DNA of 64,000 nucleotides from positions 124,001-188,000 of the forward strand of contig NZ_BOOP01000003.1 in assembly GCF_016863295.1 (NCBI RefSeq), written 5' to 3'. Of the stretch, positions 33,931 through 46,978 are shown piece by piece. Under the pieces are notes generated by a model, which made no database searches, was not told the DNA's origin, and was given only the letters and a program-made list of their open reading frames with translations. This stretch comes from Planotetraspora phitsanulokensis (GTDB taxonomy: Bacteria > Actinomycetota > Actinomycetes > Streptosporangiales > Streptosporangiaceae). The number at the start of each line of letters is the position of its first letter. Position 1 is the first letter of the stretch. The translations under genes were made by a program, and so were the position numbers.

Positions 33931-33955
33931 TGCGGGCATTTGGGAGGCTCAACCG

Positions 33956-39463
<5,508 letters not shown>

Positions 39464-39530
39464 CCGCGAATTCATGATCCGCCGGGCTTGCCGATCTCGA
39501 GGCTCCGCACGCTGATCGGCATCCCGCGCC

Positions 39531-39575
39531 GCGGTCACACGCGGCGGCGGTCACACGCGCCGGCGGTCCTACGCC
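39531..39575. repeat. Short tandem repeat, 16-base period
   Basis: GCGGTCACACGCG occurs at 39531-39543 and 39547-39559. A diverged third unit, GCGGTCCTACGCC, lies at 39563-39575. The last unit forms the loop side of the downstream terminator hairpin. Confidence 0.6.
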
Positions 39576-39583
39576 GCCGGCGC
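39557..39583. terminator. Hairpin terminator after the carboxylase gene
   Basis: GCGCCGGCGG (39557-39566) pairs perfectly with CCGCCGGCGC (39574-39583) around TCCTACG. It is positioned between the convergent carboxylase (+) and LysR (-) genes. Confidence 0.7.
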
Positions 39584-39627
39584 GGCCGACGCGGGACGGG
39601 ACCCGCTGCCGGCCGGCCGAGACGGCT

Positions 39628-40518
39628 TCAGACGTCGATCTCGGTGGCCGGTAGCCCGCGTTCGTGCAGGTCCTCGACGAACCGCCGGGCGAGGCCGTCC
39701 GCCGGCGCCGCCATGATCGCGACCACGTCGCGCCGGACGGGCGGGTCCATGGGGCGGACCACGCCGTACGGGCAGGCGATCAGGGCGGAGGCCGGCACGA
39801 TGGTGACGCCCATCCCGGCTCCCGCGAGCTGCGCCGCCGTCCGCGGGCTGCGGGTGCGCAACACCGGAGTGAACGTCACCTGGTGCGTCGCGGCGAACTG
39901 ATCGATCCACACCGCCATCCCGTTGCCCCGGTCGTAGTGCACGAAAGGCTCGGTGGCGAGATCCGCGACGGCGACCGAGGGCCGGGCCGCGAAGGGGTGG
40001 TCCTCGGGCGCCACCACGACCATCTCCTCCTGGCCCAGCACCTCGACATGGGCGGAGGTGCCGGTGGGGCGCGGCCCGATCACGAGATCCGCCTCCCCCG
40101 CCATGAGGTGGTCCACCATGCGATCGGCGCTGGTGAACTCCATCAGGTCCAGCCGTACGCCGGGGCGCTCCGAACACCATCGGCGCAGCACCGGGACGAG
40201 CAGCCAGACCGTCATGGTCTCGGCGCAGGCGATTCTCAGCCGGCCCGCGATCCCGGCGCCGACCTCGTGCCCCACCCGTACGGCTCGCGCCGCCGCCTGG
40301 AGCGCGACGCGGGCCTCGGCGGCTGTGGCGTGGCCGGCGGCGGTGACCCGGACTCCGCGCGCCAGGCGTTCCACGACGGGAGTCCCCAGCTCTCGTTCCA
40401 GGGCAGCGATCTGGTGGGAGAGCGCGGGCTGGGACATGTACAGAGCGGCGGCGGCCTTGGTCACCGATCCGGTGTCCACCAGGGCCACGAGACACTCCAA
40501 GGCGCGAAGTGTGGCCAT
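39628..40518 (-). CDS. LysR-family transcriptional regulator
   Basis: A 296-residue LysR protein. The winged helix spans about residues 3-60 (LECLVALVDTGSVTKAAAALYMSQPALSHQIAALERELG), followed by the linker and a periplasmic-binding-like effector domain (LRIACAETMTVWLLVPVL; DLVIGPRP; VAAQ-like LAGAGMGVTIVPASAL). ATG 40518 is chosen over the upstream TTG. It is divergent from the MOSC-oxidoreductase gene, the usual layout of a LysR regulator and its target. The inducer is unknown. Confidence 0.9.
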   Translation of the reverse strand: MATLRALECLVALVDTGSVTKAAAALYMSQPALSHQIAALERELGTPVVERLARGVRVTAAGHATAAEARVALQAAARAVRVGHEVGAGIAGRLRIACAETMTVWLLVPVLRRWCSERPGVRLDLMEFTSADRMVDHLMAGEADLVIGPRPTGTSAHVEVLGQEEMVVVAPEDHPFAARPSVAVADLATEPFVHYDRGNGMAVWIDQFAATHQVTFTPVLRTRSPRTAAQLAGAGMGVTIVPASALIACPYGVVRPMDPPVRRDVVAIMAAPADGLARRFVEDLHERGLPATEIDV

Positions 40519-40661
40519 TCGCAAAAACTAACCTATACCCCTACAACTTTCATAATCCGACAGAAGCCAGGTCAAATGGCCAACGGCTAGTGTCGAAGTC
40601 AGGTGACGGAGGAAGGCCGCACCCGTTGCCGTGACCGGCCGTGCGCTCCGAAGGCGCTCCG

Positions 40662-42449
40662 ATGGCGAGGATCATGATGGCGAAGCTGTTGTCGGTGAAC
40701 GTCGGGATGCCGAAGGACGTGTCCTGGCAGGGCAGGACCGTGCACACCGGCGTCTGGAAGCACGCGGTCACCGGCCCGCGGATGGCCAGGCGGCTCAACA
40801 TCGACGGCGACGGCCAGGGCGACCTGCGAGGACACGGCGGCGAGCAGCGAGCCGTGCTCGTCTACCAGATCCAGTCCTACGCCTACTGGCAGGACCAGTT
40901 CGGCCGGTCCGACTTCCAGTACGGCCAGTTCGGGGAGAACTTCACCGTCGACGGACTGCCGGACGACGACGTGTGCATCGGCGACCGCTACCGCATCGGC
41001 GAGGCGGAGTTCGAGGTCACGCAGCCCCGGGTCACCTGCTACCGGGTCGGCATGCGGCTCGGCGAGCCTGAACTCCCCGCCCTTCTCGTCTCCCACCACC
41101 GCCCCGGCTTCTACCTCCGCGTCATCACCGAGGGCGAGGTGCAGGCGGGCGACGCCATCGTGAAGACCAGGACGGGCCCCGGAGCGCTCACCGTCGCAGA
41201 CGCCGACGCGCTGCTCTACCTTCCAGGCCAGGACCCGGACAAACTCCGCAGAGCGCTCGCGATTCCCGCCCTCAGCCCCGGGTGGCGGCAGTCCTTCCAG
41301 GACATGGCCTCCGGCCGTACGGCGGCGCCGCGCCCCGAAGGGTGGACCGGCTTCCGCCCGATGCGGGTGACCGCGATCGAGCACGAGACCCCGTCGGTGT
41401 TGTCCGTCCACCTCGAAGCCTGCGACGGAGGCGTGCTGGCGGTCGCGGAGGCCGGGCAGTACATCACGCTCCGGGTGGGCGGAGCGGGCGACCCGGCGCC
41501 GGTGCGCAGCTACTCCCTCTCCTCGGCGCCCGGCGCCCCCGCCTACCGGGTGAGCGTGAAGCGAGAGGAGCTCGGCCTGGTCAGCCGCTTCCTGCACGCC
41601 AACGTGCGGCCCGGCGCCGTGCTTGAGGCGGCCGCACCGCGAGGCGACTTCGTCCTCGCCCCCGGCACCGGGCCCGTGCTCCTCGTCTCGGCCGGCATCG
41701 GCGCGACACCGGTCACGGCGATGCTGCACCGGCTCGCCTCCGATCGCACCCCACGTCCCGTCTGGTGGATCCACGTCGCGCGCACACCCGCCGAGCACCC
41801 CTTCGCCCACGAGGCGCACACCCTGCTGGCCGCACTCCCCCATGCTCACGAGCACGTCTTCTACACGACGGACACGACGGACACCGCGCACACGACGGTC
41901 GCCGGAGGCGGTACGGGCCGCGCGGCGTCCGGGGGCACCGGCCCGGGCGCGTTGATCCACCACGGTCGGCCCACCCTGGACGGCATGGCGGCGCTCGGGC
42001 TGCCGACCGACGCCACCGCCTATCTGTGCGGCCCGACGTCCTTCATGACCGCGATGCGCGACATGCTCACCACGATCGGCCTGGCCGACGACCACATCCA
42101 CACCGAACTGTTCGGCGCGCTCGCCGCCGTCACCCCCGGCATCGCCTCCCGGCCCGCGGTGGCCCCGCATCGACCGCCGGGCGAACCCGGCACCGGGCCG
42201 CTGCTCACCTTCGCCCGCAGCGGCCTGTCGGTCCGCTGGTCCCCCGGGTACCGGTCCGTGCTCGACCTCGCGGACGCCTGCGACGTTCAGACCCGCTGGT
42301 CCTGCCGTACGGGCGTCTGCCACACCTGCGTCACGCCGCTCCTCTCCGGAGAGGTGGGCTACTCCCCCGATCCGCTGGAACCTCCCGCCGCCGGCGAGGT
42401 CCTGATCTGCTGCGCCCGGCCGCGGGACGACGTGGTGCTGGACCTTTGA
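40662..42449 (+). CDS. MOSC / flavodoxin-reductase / 2Fe-2S ferredoxin fusion
   Basis: A 595-residue fusion. The MOSC domain (about 1-190) has the YiiM-like GGEQRAVLVYQIQSYAYW, FGENFTVDGL and a conserved Cys in RVTCYRVGMRL that may hold molybdenum cofactor. The ferredoxin-reductase part (about 235-480) has RSYSLSSAP (FAD/FMN), VSAGIGATPVTAML (NAD-binding) and CGP. The C-terminal plant-type ferredoxin ligates 2Fe-2S through SCRTGVCHTC and a later Cys in LICCARP. Electrons would pass NAD(P)H, flavin, 2Fe-2S, then perhaps Mo. GAAGG precedes ATG 40662; ATG 40674/40677 are alternatives. A low-complexity TTDTTDTAHTT linker is inserted in the reductase part. Confidence 0.88.
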   Translation: MARIMMAKLLSVNVGMPKDVSWQGRTVHTGVWKHAVTGPRMARRLNIDGDGQGDLRGHGGEQRAVLVYQIQSYAYWQDQFGRSDFQYGQFGENFTVDGLPDDDVCIGDRYRIGEAEFEVTQPRVTCYRVGMRLGEPELPALLVSHHRPGFYLRVITEGEVQAGDAIVKTRTGPGALTVADADALLYLPGQDPDKLRRALAIPALSPGWRQSFQDMASGRTAAPRPEGWTGFRPMRVTAIEHETPSVLSVHLEACDGGVLAVAEAGQYITLRVGGAGDPAPVRSYSLSSAPGAPAYRVSVKREELGLVSRFLHANVRPGAVLEAAAPRGDFVLAPGTGPVLLVSAGIGATPVTAMLHRLASDRTPRPVWWIHVARTPAEHPFAHEAHTLLAALPHAHEHVFYTTDTTDTAHTTVAGGGTGRAASGGTGPGALIHHGRPTLDGMAALGLPTDATAYLCGPTSFMTAMRDMLTTIGLADDHIHTELFGALAAVTPGIASRPAVAPHRPPGEPGTGPLLTFARSGLSVRWSPGYRSVLDLADACDVQTRWSCRTGVCHTCVTPLLSGEVGYSPDPLEPPAAGEVLICCARPRDDVVLDL

Positions 42450-42512
42450 CGTCCGGAACGACGGCGCCCGCGATCCCCAGCGGCCACGGGTTCGGAGCGG
42501 CCCGGTGATTCA

Positions 42513-42941
42513 TCACGGGCGAAATCCTCGCTCCTGCAACACCCAGGTGTTTCCATCGGGATCGGCGAAATCCGCGAAGCTCGCGTAATCGCCTCGCTGC
42601 GGATCGACGCCGTCCTTCCACCCGCCCTGCCAATCATTCTTCGCGGCCTTGTGCCGCACCGCGCCGACCTCGACGCCGCGCCGTGACAGCTCGCGCCTGG
42701 CGGCTTCGACATCACCGACCACCAGGTACAACCCCCGCACAGACCCGGGCGCCGCATCGGTGAGACCCACACCGATCTGCACCGAGCAGGCGGATCCCGG
42801 CGGGGTCAACTGCACGACACGGAAATCGTCGTTCGGCCGGTAATCGACGTCGAGCGTGAATCCGGCCTGCTCGGTGTAGAACGCCAGGGATCGGTCGACG
42901 TCGCTCACCGGCAGGGTGACGACTTCAAGTTCATAGTCCAT
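42513..42941 (-). CDS. VOC-family (glyoxalase/bleomycin-resistance fold) protein
   Basis: A 142-residue protein with two beta-alpha-beta units. VTLPVSDVDRSLAFYTEQAGF opens the first and FADPDGNTWVLQERGF closes the second, which is the standard VOC ending with a metal-site Glu. Such proteins are metal-dependent dioxygenases, lyases or resistance proteins; the substrate cannot be inferred. ATG 42941 starts exactly at the domain. Upstream sequence in this frame is arginine/glutamate-rich and looks non-coding. Confidence 0.82.
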   Translation of the reverse strand: MDYELEVVTLPVSDVDRSLAFYTEQAGFTLDVDYRPNDDFRVVQLTPPGSACSVQIGVGLTDAAPGSVRGLYLVVGDVEAARRELSRRGVEVGAVRHKAAKNDWQGGWKDGVDPQRGDYASFADFADPDGNTWVLQERGFRP

Positions 42942-43068
42942 CCGCTCATCTTCTTGCCGCGTCGCGTTTCGCCGCCACCCGCGGCGGCTGACATCCGCAT
43001 TCTTCTTTTCGATGGTCACGCACGAAAATTCGATCCCTCTCGGTTCGGCCGCCCGGCCTCGGGATCCC

Positions 43069-43196
43069 GAGATATTCGGCCTTCTTTTCCTCACGGCAGA
43101 AAACTCGAATCTCTCACCGGCCCGCCTCACTCGAATCCGCTTTTAGGCTTCGATTTCGAGGAGAACGTCAGGGAGAACGTCACGTCCTCATCGCTT
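43069..43196 (+). repeat. Duplicated leader, copy A (before DUF427 gene)
   Basis: This segment aligns with 44098-44225 over its whole length, from GAGATAT to GTCCTCATC, at roughly three quarters identity by eye. In copy B the last part is the ribosome site and first codons of the SDR gene; here the corresponding ATG is ACG. It looks like a relic of a duplicated promoter/start region. A weaker third copy may lie at about 42999-43060. Confidence 0.6.
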
Positions 43197-43235
43197 TCGT
43201 GGACCGGTGGTCCGCACGGGGGAAGGAGCGCGGTA

Positions 43236-44099
43236 ATGGGGTTGTCGTGGCAGCAGGGGCCGCTGTCGACCAGGTCGGTCGGGCGGTTCCTCGTCGAACA
43301 GCCGCTTCCCGAGCGGCTGCTGTTCGCGGAGCCGTTACGCCGGCGTATGCGCGTGCGGTTCGCCGGTGAGTGGATCGCCGACAGCGAGGACGTGATCCTG
43401 CTGCACGAGCCGGGCCGCTACCCCGTGGCCTACTTCCCGCTCGCGGACGTGAAGGCCGGCGTGTTGCAGAAGACGGATCATGTCACGCGGCATCGCGACC
43501 TCGGCGCCACGGCCTGGTTCGCCGTCACGGCCCCGAGCCGGACGGTCGAGCGGGCGGCGTGGCAACACGTCGAGTTGCCCGGCCACGCCGCCGAACTGCG
43601 GGCCCGGGTGGCATTCGCGTGGCGCGGGATGGACGCCTTCTACGAAGAGGACGAGCGGATCGTCGGCCACGCCGCCGACCTGTACCACCGCAACGACATC
43701 CGGTCGACGTCGCGGCACCTCGTGGTCCGCGACGGTGAGCGCGTGGTCGCCGACACGCACCGGCCGGTGGTGCTCTACGAGTCGGGGTTCGCGCCTCGCT
43801 GGTACGTACCGCGGGAGGACGTCGACGAGACCGCGTTGACACCGGTCGAGGGGCAGACCTTCTGCCCGTACAAGGGGCTCGCCAGCTACTACGACATCGG
43901 TGGCCGCCTCCGTGCCGCCTGGTCCTACCTGGAGGCCTGGCCCGAGGTGGACCGGGTGCGTGGGCTGGTGTCCTTCGAACCGGACAGGATCGAGGTGAGC
44001 CTCGACGGGCGGCGACTCGAGCTCGAGCCCGGCCAGACGGTCGTCTCGCACGGCATCGACCGCGGCCTGGATCCTTCGGAGATCCTCCGGCGGTCCTGA
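43236..44099 (+). CDS. Protein with two DUF427 domains
   Basis: A 287-residue protein with tandem DUF427 units. The first covers the N-terminal half (VRFAGEWIADSEDVILLHEPGRYPVAYFPLADV). The second is more canonical: VVRDGERVVADTHRPVVLYE, PRWYVPREDVDETAL, FCPYKGLASYYDI and DRGLDPSEILR. The family is common in actinomycetes and of unknown biochemical function. GGAAGGAG precedes ATG 43236. Its stop codon overlaps the start of the duplicated leader of the SDR gene. Confidence 0.85.
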   Translation: MGLSWQQGPLSTRSVGRFLVEQPLPERLLFAEPLRRRMRVRFAGEWIADSEDVILLHEPGRYPVAYFPLADVKAGVLQKTDHVTRHRDLGATAWFAVTAPSRTVERAAWQHVELPGHAAELRARVAFAWRGMDAFYEEDERIVGHAADLYHRNDIRSTSRHLVVRDGERVVADTHRPVVLYESGFAPRWYVPREDVDETALTPVEGQTFCPYKGLASYYDIGGRLRAAWSYLEAWPEVDRVRGLVSFEPDRIEVSLDGRRLELEPGQTVVSHGIDRGLDPSEILRRS

Positions 44100-44225
44100 G
44101 ATATCCGCCCTTTTCATCCTCGCGGCGGAGAAAACGCCTCTCTCGCCGACCGGCCTGGCCCCGAATCCGCTTTCAGGATTCGCTTTCGAAGAAACGTCAA
44201 GGAGAAGGTCATGTCCTCATCCCTG
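44098..44225 (+). repeat. Duplicated leader, copy B (before and into SDR gene)
   Basis: This is the partner of 43069-43196. It contains AAGGAGAAGG at 44199-44208 and the ATG at 44211, so it is the functional copy. Blocks GAATCCGCTTT and GTCCTCATC are shared exactly. The arrangement suggests that the DUF427 gene was inserted between two copies of one leader, or that both genes arose with a duplicated control region. Confidence 0.6.
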
Positions 44226-44927
44226 CAGGGGCGCAGAGTCCTCGTCGTGGGCCGCGGGAGCGGAATCGCCCGTGCCGTCACCCTCGCCGTTCGCGCCGCG
44301 GGCGCGACGGTGGTCGTGGCCGGCAGGGACGCGGGGAAACTGGCCGGATCGTACGAGGATCCCGGCATCGAGGCCGAGGCCGTCGACCTGACCGACGAGG
44401 CGAGCGTCGAGGCGCTCGCCGAGCGGCTCGGCCAGGTCGACCACGTCGTGTCCACCGCGTCGGCGCGGGCCCGGGGGCAGGTCGCGGACCTCGACCACGA
44501 CACGATGTCGCTGTCGTTCAGCACCAAGGTGCTCGGCCCGATCCTGCTCGCGAAGCACCTGGCACCGCGCATGCCGCGAGACGGGTCGTTTGTGATCTTC
44601 TCCGGATCGTCGGCGCGCAAGCCCGCGATCGGCATGCTCGCCGTCGCCGCCACCAACGGCGCCGTGGACGTCGTCACCCGCTCGCTGGCGGTGGAACTCG
44701 CGCCGATCCGGGTCAACGCGATCTCTCCGGGCACGATCGACACCGGCGCCTACGACGCGCTCGGCGAGGAGCGGAAGGCCGCGCTGTTCGAACACCGCGG
44801 TCAGACGAACCCGGTGCGGCGCATCGGCACAGCCGACGACATCGCGGAGGCCGTGCTCTTCGCGCTGACCAACACCTTCCTGACCGGTGTTTCGCTCGCG
44901 GTCGACGGAGGCGAACCGCTCGTCTGA
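44211..44927 (+). CDS. Atypical short-chain dehydrogenase lacking the YxxxK motif
   Basis: A 238-residue Rossmann-fold protein. The cofactor loop GRGSGIA (about 14-20), FSGSSARKP (the usual catalytic Ser strand) and INAISPGTIDTGAYD place it in the SDR family. Where the catalytic Tyr-x-x-x-Lys should be, it reads AVAATNGAVDVVTRSLA, so Tyr is replaced by a small residue and Lys by Asn. It may therefore bind NAD(P) without normal reductase chemistry, or use other residues. AAGGAGAAGG precedes the ATG. It follows the DUF427 gene on the same strand. Confidence 0.83.
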   Translation: MSSSLQGRRVLVVGRGSGIARAVTLAVRAAGATVVVAGRDAGKLAGSYEDPGIEAEAVDLTDEASVEALAERLGQVDHVVSTASARARGQVADLDHDTMSLSFSTKVLGPILLAKHLAPRMPRDGSFVIFSGSSARKPAIGMLAVAATNGAVDVVTRSLAVELAPIRVNAISPGTIDTGAYDALGEERKAALFEHRGQTNPVRRIGTADDIAEAVLFALTNTFLTGVSLAVDGGEPLV

Positions 44928-44989
44928 AAACCGCTTCCGGGCGGCCCCCGGCCCCTGCCGTTCCGGGAGCCGTGCGGTATTGACCCCGG

Positions 44990-45034
44990 TTTCGTTTCTA
45001 ACGGAAAGCGTGCGCGTTTCCGTGAGAAACGAAA
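44990..45034. terminator. Long two-part hairpin terminator
   Basis: TTTCGTTTCT (44990-44999) pairs with AGAAACGAAA (45025-45034). Inside, ACGGAAA (45001-45007) pairs with TTTCCGT (45017-45023), with a single mismatch between the two stems. The 17-bp stem lies between the convergent SDR and Rrf2 genes. Confidence 0.85.
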
Positions 45035-45092
45035 AGGAAGGCCAACTCGCCTCGGCCGCGATCGCCGGGACCGGCGGGCGGGACGGCCGAGG

Positions 45093-45578
45093 CTAGGCGT
45101 CGCCGGTGCCGAGCCAGGCGGCGACGCCGTTCAGCGTGCCCTCGCCGCTGCTGATTTCCACCTGTTCGGCGAGGTCGGCGATGGTCACGGAGCTCAGCGA
45201 CGCCCGCCGTGCCGATTCGGCCGCGTCCATCGCGCGGGAGATCGGACACGGCGTGGTGCAGTATTCGGCCGGCGTCGCCACGGGGCCGCGCTGGCGGATC
45301 TCTGTGCAGACGAAGGCAGGCTCGGGCCCGTCGATGGCCTCGACGACGTCGAGCAGTGTGATCTCCGCCGGCGGGCGGCTCAGCATGTATCCGCCCGACT
45401 TTCCCTGCACTGAGAACACGAGGCCGGCTCGCGCGAGCGCCTGGAGTTGTTTGGCCAGGTAGGTGGGCGACACCTCGTGCAACTCCGCCAGCCGGGCCGC
45501 CGGCACCGGCTCCGCCACGGACGTGAGCACGACGCAGCAGTGCAGCGCCCACTCCACGCCCCCAGACATCTTCACCAT
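45093..45578 (-). CDS. Rrf2-family transcriptional regulator with three cysteines
   Basis: A 161-residue Rrf2 protein. The winged helix spans about residues 8-75 (ARLAELHEVSPTYLAKQLQALARAGLVFSVQGKSGGYML). After it come three cysteines in the region that holds the Fe-S cluster of IscR/NsrR (FVCTEI, then AEYCTTPCPIS). A redox- or nitric-oxide-sensitive cluster is possible. ATG 45578 or 45569 may start it. A perfect inverted repeat lies between it and the divergent NmrA-like gene, the expected operator. Confidence 0.88.
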   Translation of the reverse strand: MVKMSGGVEWALHCCVVLTSVAEPVPAARLAELHEVSPTYLAKQLQALARAGLVFSVQGKSGGYMLSRPPAEITLLDVVEAIDGPEPAFVCTEIRQRGPVATPAEYCTTPCPISRAMDAAESARRASLSSVTIADLAEQVEISSGEGTLNGVAAWLGTGDA

Positions 45579-45598
45579 GTCATGCTATCCGTGCCCCC

Positions 45599-45628
45599 AT
45601 ACTCGGACATGTTTTATCCGAGTATAGT
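45599..45628 (+). promoter_or_regulatory. Rrf2 operator overlapping a promoter
   Basis: ATACTCGGA (45599-45607) and TCCGAGTAT (45617-45625) are perfect inverted repeats nine bases apart. The right arm overlaps a good -10 box TATAGT at 45623-45628 for the plus-strand NmrA-like gene, so bound Rrf2 would block it. The same site is placed to control the rrf2 gene. Confidence 0.8.
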
Positions 45629-45667
45629 TACCGCACAGGAACTTGCTTCGAAGTTGAAAGGCTCACC

Positions 45668-46405
45668 ATGAAGATCGCAGTCATCGGCGGGACCGGCCTC
45701 ATCGGCTCGCAGGTCGTCAGGAACCTCACCGCGGCCGGGCACGAGGCCGTGCCGTACTCGCTGTCCACGGGCGTGGACGTCATCACCGGCGCCGGCGTCG
45801 ACGACGCGGTGGCGGGCGCGGACGTCGTCGTCAACCTCACCAACTCCCCGACGTTCGACGACGCCTCCACTGCCTTCTTCCAGATCTCGATGGACAACCT
45901 CCTCACCGCGAGCGCGAAGGCCGGCGTCGGGCACTTCGTCATCCTGTCCATCGTCGGCGTCGACCAGGTTCCCGACCTCGTCTACTACCGGGCGAAGATG
46001 CTGCAGGAGGACCTGCTGCGGGCGGGAACCGTCCCGTTCTCGATCGTCCGCGCCACCCAGTTCATGGAGTTCGTGGACGCGACCATGTCCTGGACCACCG
46101 AGGACGACGTCGTGCGCCTGCCGCAGACGCCGATTCAGCCGATCGCCGCCGCGGACGTCGCCGCCGCGGTCTCGGAGGTCGCCGCCGGCGCACCCCTGAA
46201 CGGCGTCCGCAACATCGCCGGACCCGACGTCCTCCCCCTCGACGAGCTCGGCAGGATCACCCTGAAGGCCAAGGGCGACAGCCGTGTCGTCGTCACCGAC
46301 GGCACCGCAGGCCTGTTCGCCGCGATCAAGGGCGACGTGATCATCGCCCCGGCGGACGCCGTCATCGCCCCCACCCACTACGCGGACTGGCTCGCGGCCG
46401 GCTGA
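45668..46405 (+). CDS. NmrA-like NAD(P)-binding protein, Rrf2-controlled
   Basis: A 245-residue atypical SDR. GGTGLIGSQVV (about 8-18) is the NAD(P) loop, VVNLTNSPTFDD marks the cofactor/substrate pocket and FSIVRATQFMEFV is typical of the NmrA/azoreductase-like group. The short-chain Tyr/Lys pair is only loosely kept (VYYRAKMLQE). GAAAGG precedes the ATG. A close paralogue is encoded at 51094-51843 (shared GGTGLIGS, STGV, NSPxF, FSIVxATQFxEFV). The two copies have different promoters. Confidence 0.87.
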   Translation: MKIAVIGGTGLIGSQVVRNLTAAGHEAVPYSLSTGVDVITGAGVDDAVAGADVVVNLTNSPTFDDASTAFFQISMDNLLTASAKAGVGHFVILSIVGVDQVPDLVYYRAKMLQEDLLRAGTVPFSIVRATQFMEFVDATMSWTTEDDVVRLPQTPIQPIAAADVAAAVSEVAAGAPLNGVRNIAGPDVLPLDELGRITLKAKGDSRVVVTDGTAGLFAAIKGDVIIAPADAVIAPTHYADWLAAG

Positions 46406-46923
46406 ACCATCCGGCTTCCGTCCATGCCCGGATGACCGTCAGCGGCGAGGCTGACGGTGGCGGCGATGCCCTGGCGGGTCATCTTCGTGTAGGGGCACAG
46501 CGCGCTCACCTGTGCGAGCAGCGGGGCGGCCGACTCGCGCTCGACTCCAGGCCAGATCACGACGAGGCCGGCCGTCAACCGGTACCCGCCGTCGTCCGGG
46601 TCGCGGCCGAAGGCGACGGCCGCCTCCACGACAATGGAGCCGGGGTCGAGGAGATGACGCCGCGCCACCAGGCTGAGGGCGCCGTGGAAGCAGGCCGCGT
46701 ATCCGGCGGCGAAGAGCTATTCGGGATTCGGGCCCGAGGTGTCGCCGCCCAGTTCTCCGGGCATCCGCAGGTCCACGTCGAGGGCGCCGTCGGCGGAGCG
46801 GGCTCTGCCGACGGCACGGCCATGGGCGGAGCTGCCGCCGCTGACCGCGACGTGAGTCATGTAGATCGGTTTGAACGCGATGCCGCTGTCCTCGTTATCC
46901 GAGGACGGTATCGAGTCGTTCAC
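46378..46923 (-). pseudogene. OsmC/Ohr-family hydroperoxide reductase, broken by an amber codon
   Basis: The full reading frame fits an organic hydroperoxide resistance protein: PIYMTHVAVSGG, DLRMPGELGG, NPE-stop-LFAAGYAACFHGAL, then LCPYTKMTRQGIAATVSL. Both catalytic cysteines (AACF and CPYT) are present. One TAG (complement of 46717-46719) replaces what is almost certainly a CAG Gln in NPEQLFAAGYAACF. Upstream and downstream parts are otherwise intact and in one frame. The 3' end runs 28 bases into the convergent NmrA-like gene. Either a pseudogene or a sequencing error; no selenocysteine/pyrrolysine context is expected at TAG here. Confidence 0.8.
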
Positions 46924-46978
46924 CGGCCGGCCCTTTCCATGTCGAGGCGACGAGGAGGCTGTGGCAGGGACGGGTCGG

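Larger units (their letters stand above)
33616..33955 (+). other. 340-base leader region of the carboxylase gene
   Basis: No convincing gene lies here, though several frames are open. A TTGACT at 33619-33624 could be a -35 box, but no good -10 box follows at normal spacing. The region holds two predicted RNA structures (33743-33816 and 33885-33930) ahead of the ribosome site GGGAGG at 33942-33947. Confidence 0.5.

Noticed and set aside
33662-33955. N-terminal extension of the carboxylase frame
   Set aside because: The extension has no similarity to biotin carboxylase and lies in the structured leader. GTG 33956 with GGGAGG begins exactly at the conserved domain.
42954-43235. N-terminal extension of the DUF427 gene
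   Set aside because: The extension translates the duplicated leader and has no domain. ATG 43236 has GGAAGGAG at good spacing.
46408-46434. CATCCGG/CCGGATG inverted repeat after the Rrf2-controlled NmrA-like gene
   Set aside because: A seven-base stem with a 13-base loop inside the overlapping 3' end of the broken Ohr gene. It may be a terminator, but the evidence is too thin.
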